Of a stretch of DNA of 64,000 nt, positions 63,483 to 64,000 are shown one piece after another. The stretch spans positions 899,001 through 963,000 of the forward strand of contig NC_008531.1 of the NCBI RefSeq assembly GCF_000014445.1. The letters are read 5' to 3'. How positions within the stretch are numbered: position 1 is the first letter of the stretch; each line of letters opens with the position of its first letter. Source of the DNA: Leuconostoc mesenteroides subsp. mesenteroides ATCC 8293. Its GTDB lineage: Bacteria > Bacillota > Bacilli > Lactobacillales > Lactobacillaceae. The translations under genes were made by a program, and so were the position numbers. Under the pieces are notes generated by a model that made no database searches, was not told where the DNA came from, and was given only the letters and a program-made list of their open reading frames with translations.

Positions 63483-64000
63483 AGTTTCAACTAAAAATGC
63501 AATGGCTATTATAGCAGTAGCGTTGGTTTCTTTTTCTGGCATTATGGCAGAAACGGCTATGAACGTTACATTTCCTGTTTTAACAAGGTATTTTAGCACA
63601 TCGCTCAATTCGATACAGTGGGTAACGACCGCATACTTACTCTCTGTAACAATTATGATCACAACAAGTGCCTATCTGAATAAAAGGTATAATACCCGTT
63701 ATTTATGGTTAGCCAGCCTTATTTTCTTTGCTACAGGAACTTTAGTGGGCGGGTTGGCCAGTAATTTACCAGTATTGTTAATTGGCCGTGTGTTAGAGGG
63801 TTTAGCAGCGGGTATATCAATGCCCCTAATGTTTAACTTGATCGTTCAACTAGTACCAAGATCGAAGATAGGCGTATGGATGGGTATCGGTTCTATGGTT
63901 GTCAGTTTAGCCCCTTCATTTGGTCCTACATACGGTGGTGCTTTGATTGATACTCTTGGTTGGCGATCAATATTTTTCATTCTTTTAATTGTGCCGATTA
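63472..64000 (+). CDS. DHA2-family drug exporter (EmrB/QacA type), N-terminal part
   Basis: 176 residues are in the window and the frame is open to the end. The six first membrane segments are there with the DHA2 motif LIGRVLEGLAAGISMPLMFN and, in segment 5, GIGSMVVSLAPSFGPTYGGAL (motif C, typical of antiporters). The first segment has the acidic residue of the pattern (ETAMNVTFPVL). Antiporter of multidrug type, regulated by the upstream MarR. The 3' end is cut by the window. Confidence 0.85.
   Translation, partial: MENKVSTKNAMAIIAVALVSFSGIMAETAMNVTFPVLTRYFSTSLNSIQWVTTAYLLSVTIMITTSAYLNKRYNTRYLWLASLIFFATGTLVGGLASNLPVLLIGRVLEGLAAGISMPLMFNLIVQLVPRSKIGVWMGIGSMVVSLAPSFGPTYGGALIDTLGWRSIFFILLIVPI

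Overview
The window is low-GC Gram-positive DNA that looks like a heterofermentative lactic acid bacterium, most likely Leuconostoc or a close relative. The reasons are the gene mix (acetolactate decarboxylase, butanediol dehydrogenase, gluconate operon with 6-phosphogluconate dehydrogenase, many beta-glucoside PTS genes, GH13 alpha-glucosidase), AT-rich intergenic DNA, extended -10 promoters and CcpA cre boxes. Genus is an inference; no rRNA or tRNA gene is present to confirm it. No CRISPR array, insertion sequence or prophage was seen.

Layout. 1-7030: end of an alpha-glucoside MFS transporter and an oligo-1,6-glucosidase-like GH13 enzyme, then a bgl operon (antiterminator, PTS IIBCA, GH1) with a RAT/terminator before each of its first two genes. 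7043-9920: acetyltransferase, free methionine sulfoxide reductase, MurJ-like flippase. 9996-12733: remains of an exosortase G (XrtG) type surface cluster, joined to a LacI-family gene fragment at a deletion scar. 12892-20792: SDR, NrtR-type Nudix regulator with niacin transporter, butanediol dehydrogenase, small ABC pair, UDG-like protein, ECF S-component, a structured RNA and a frameshifted HAD phosphatase. 20808-30296: MFS, PfpI, possible CcpA-linked small RNA, aminotransferase, gluconate operon, LD-carboxypeptidase. 30450-36566: a cre-controlled cellobiose-type PTS operon with its own PRD activator.

36656-46416 is the most striking region. Two TPP riboswitches in series precede a tight run of ten genes: NCS2 permease, LuxE-like acyl-protein synthetase, LuxC-like acyl reductase, SDR, ThiW, ThiM, then PTS IIB, IIC, IIA and a GH1 phospho-beta-glucosidase whose acid/base glutamate is glutamine, as in myrosinases. 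I propose a thiamine-precursor salvage system: a glucosylated (perhaps glucose-ester) precursor enters by the PTS, is cleaved, its carboxylate is reduced through aldehyde to alcohol by LuxE/LuxC/SDR, and the alcohol (hydroxyethylthiazole is the obvious candidate) is phosphorylated by ThiM. Gene order, riboswitches and residues are seen directly; the substrate is inference.

46460-64000: a type I toxin-antitoxin locus with a 34-residue holin-like toxin; HxlR- and MarR-linked redox genes; GT8; a Mn/Zn ABC transporter behind a long structured leader; acetolactate decarboxylase; a free-standing condensation-type acyltransferase; a two-component system; small membrane/PepSY proteins; an LCP cell-wall ligase; and a MarR-controlled DHA2 drug exporter cut by the window end.
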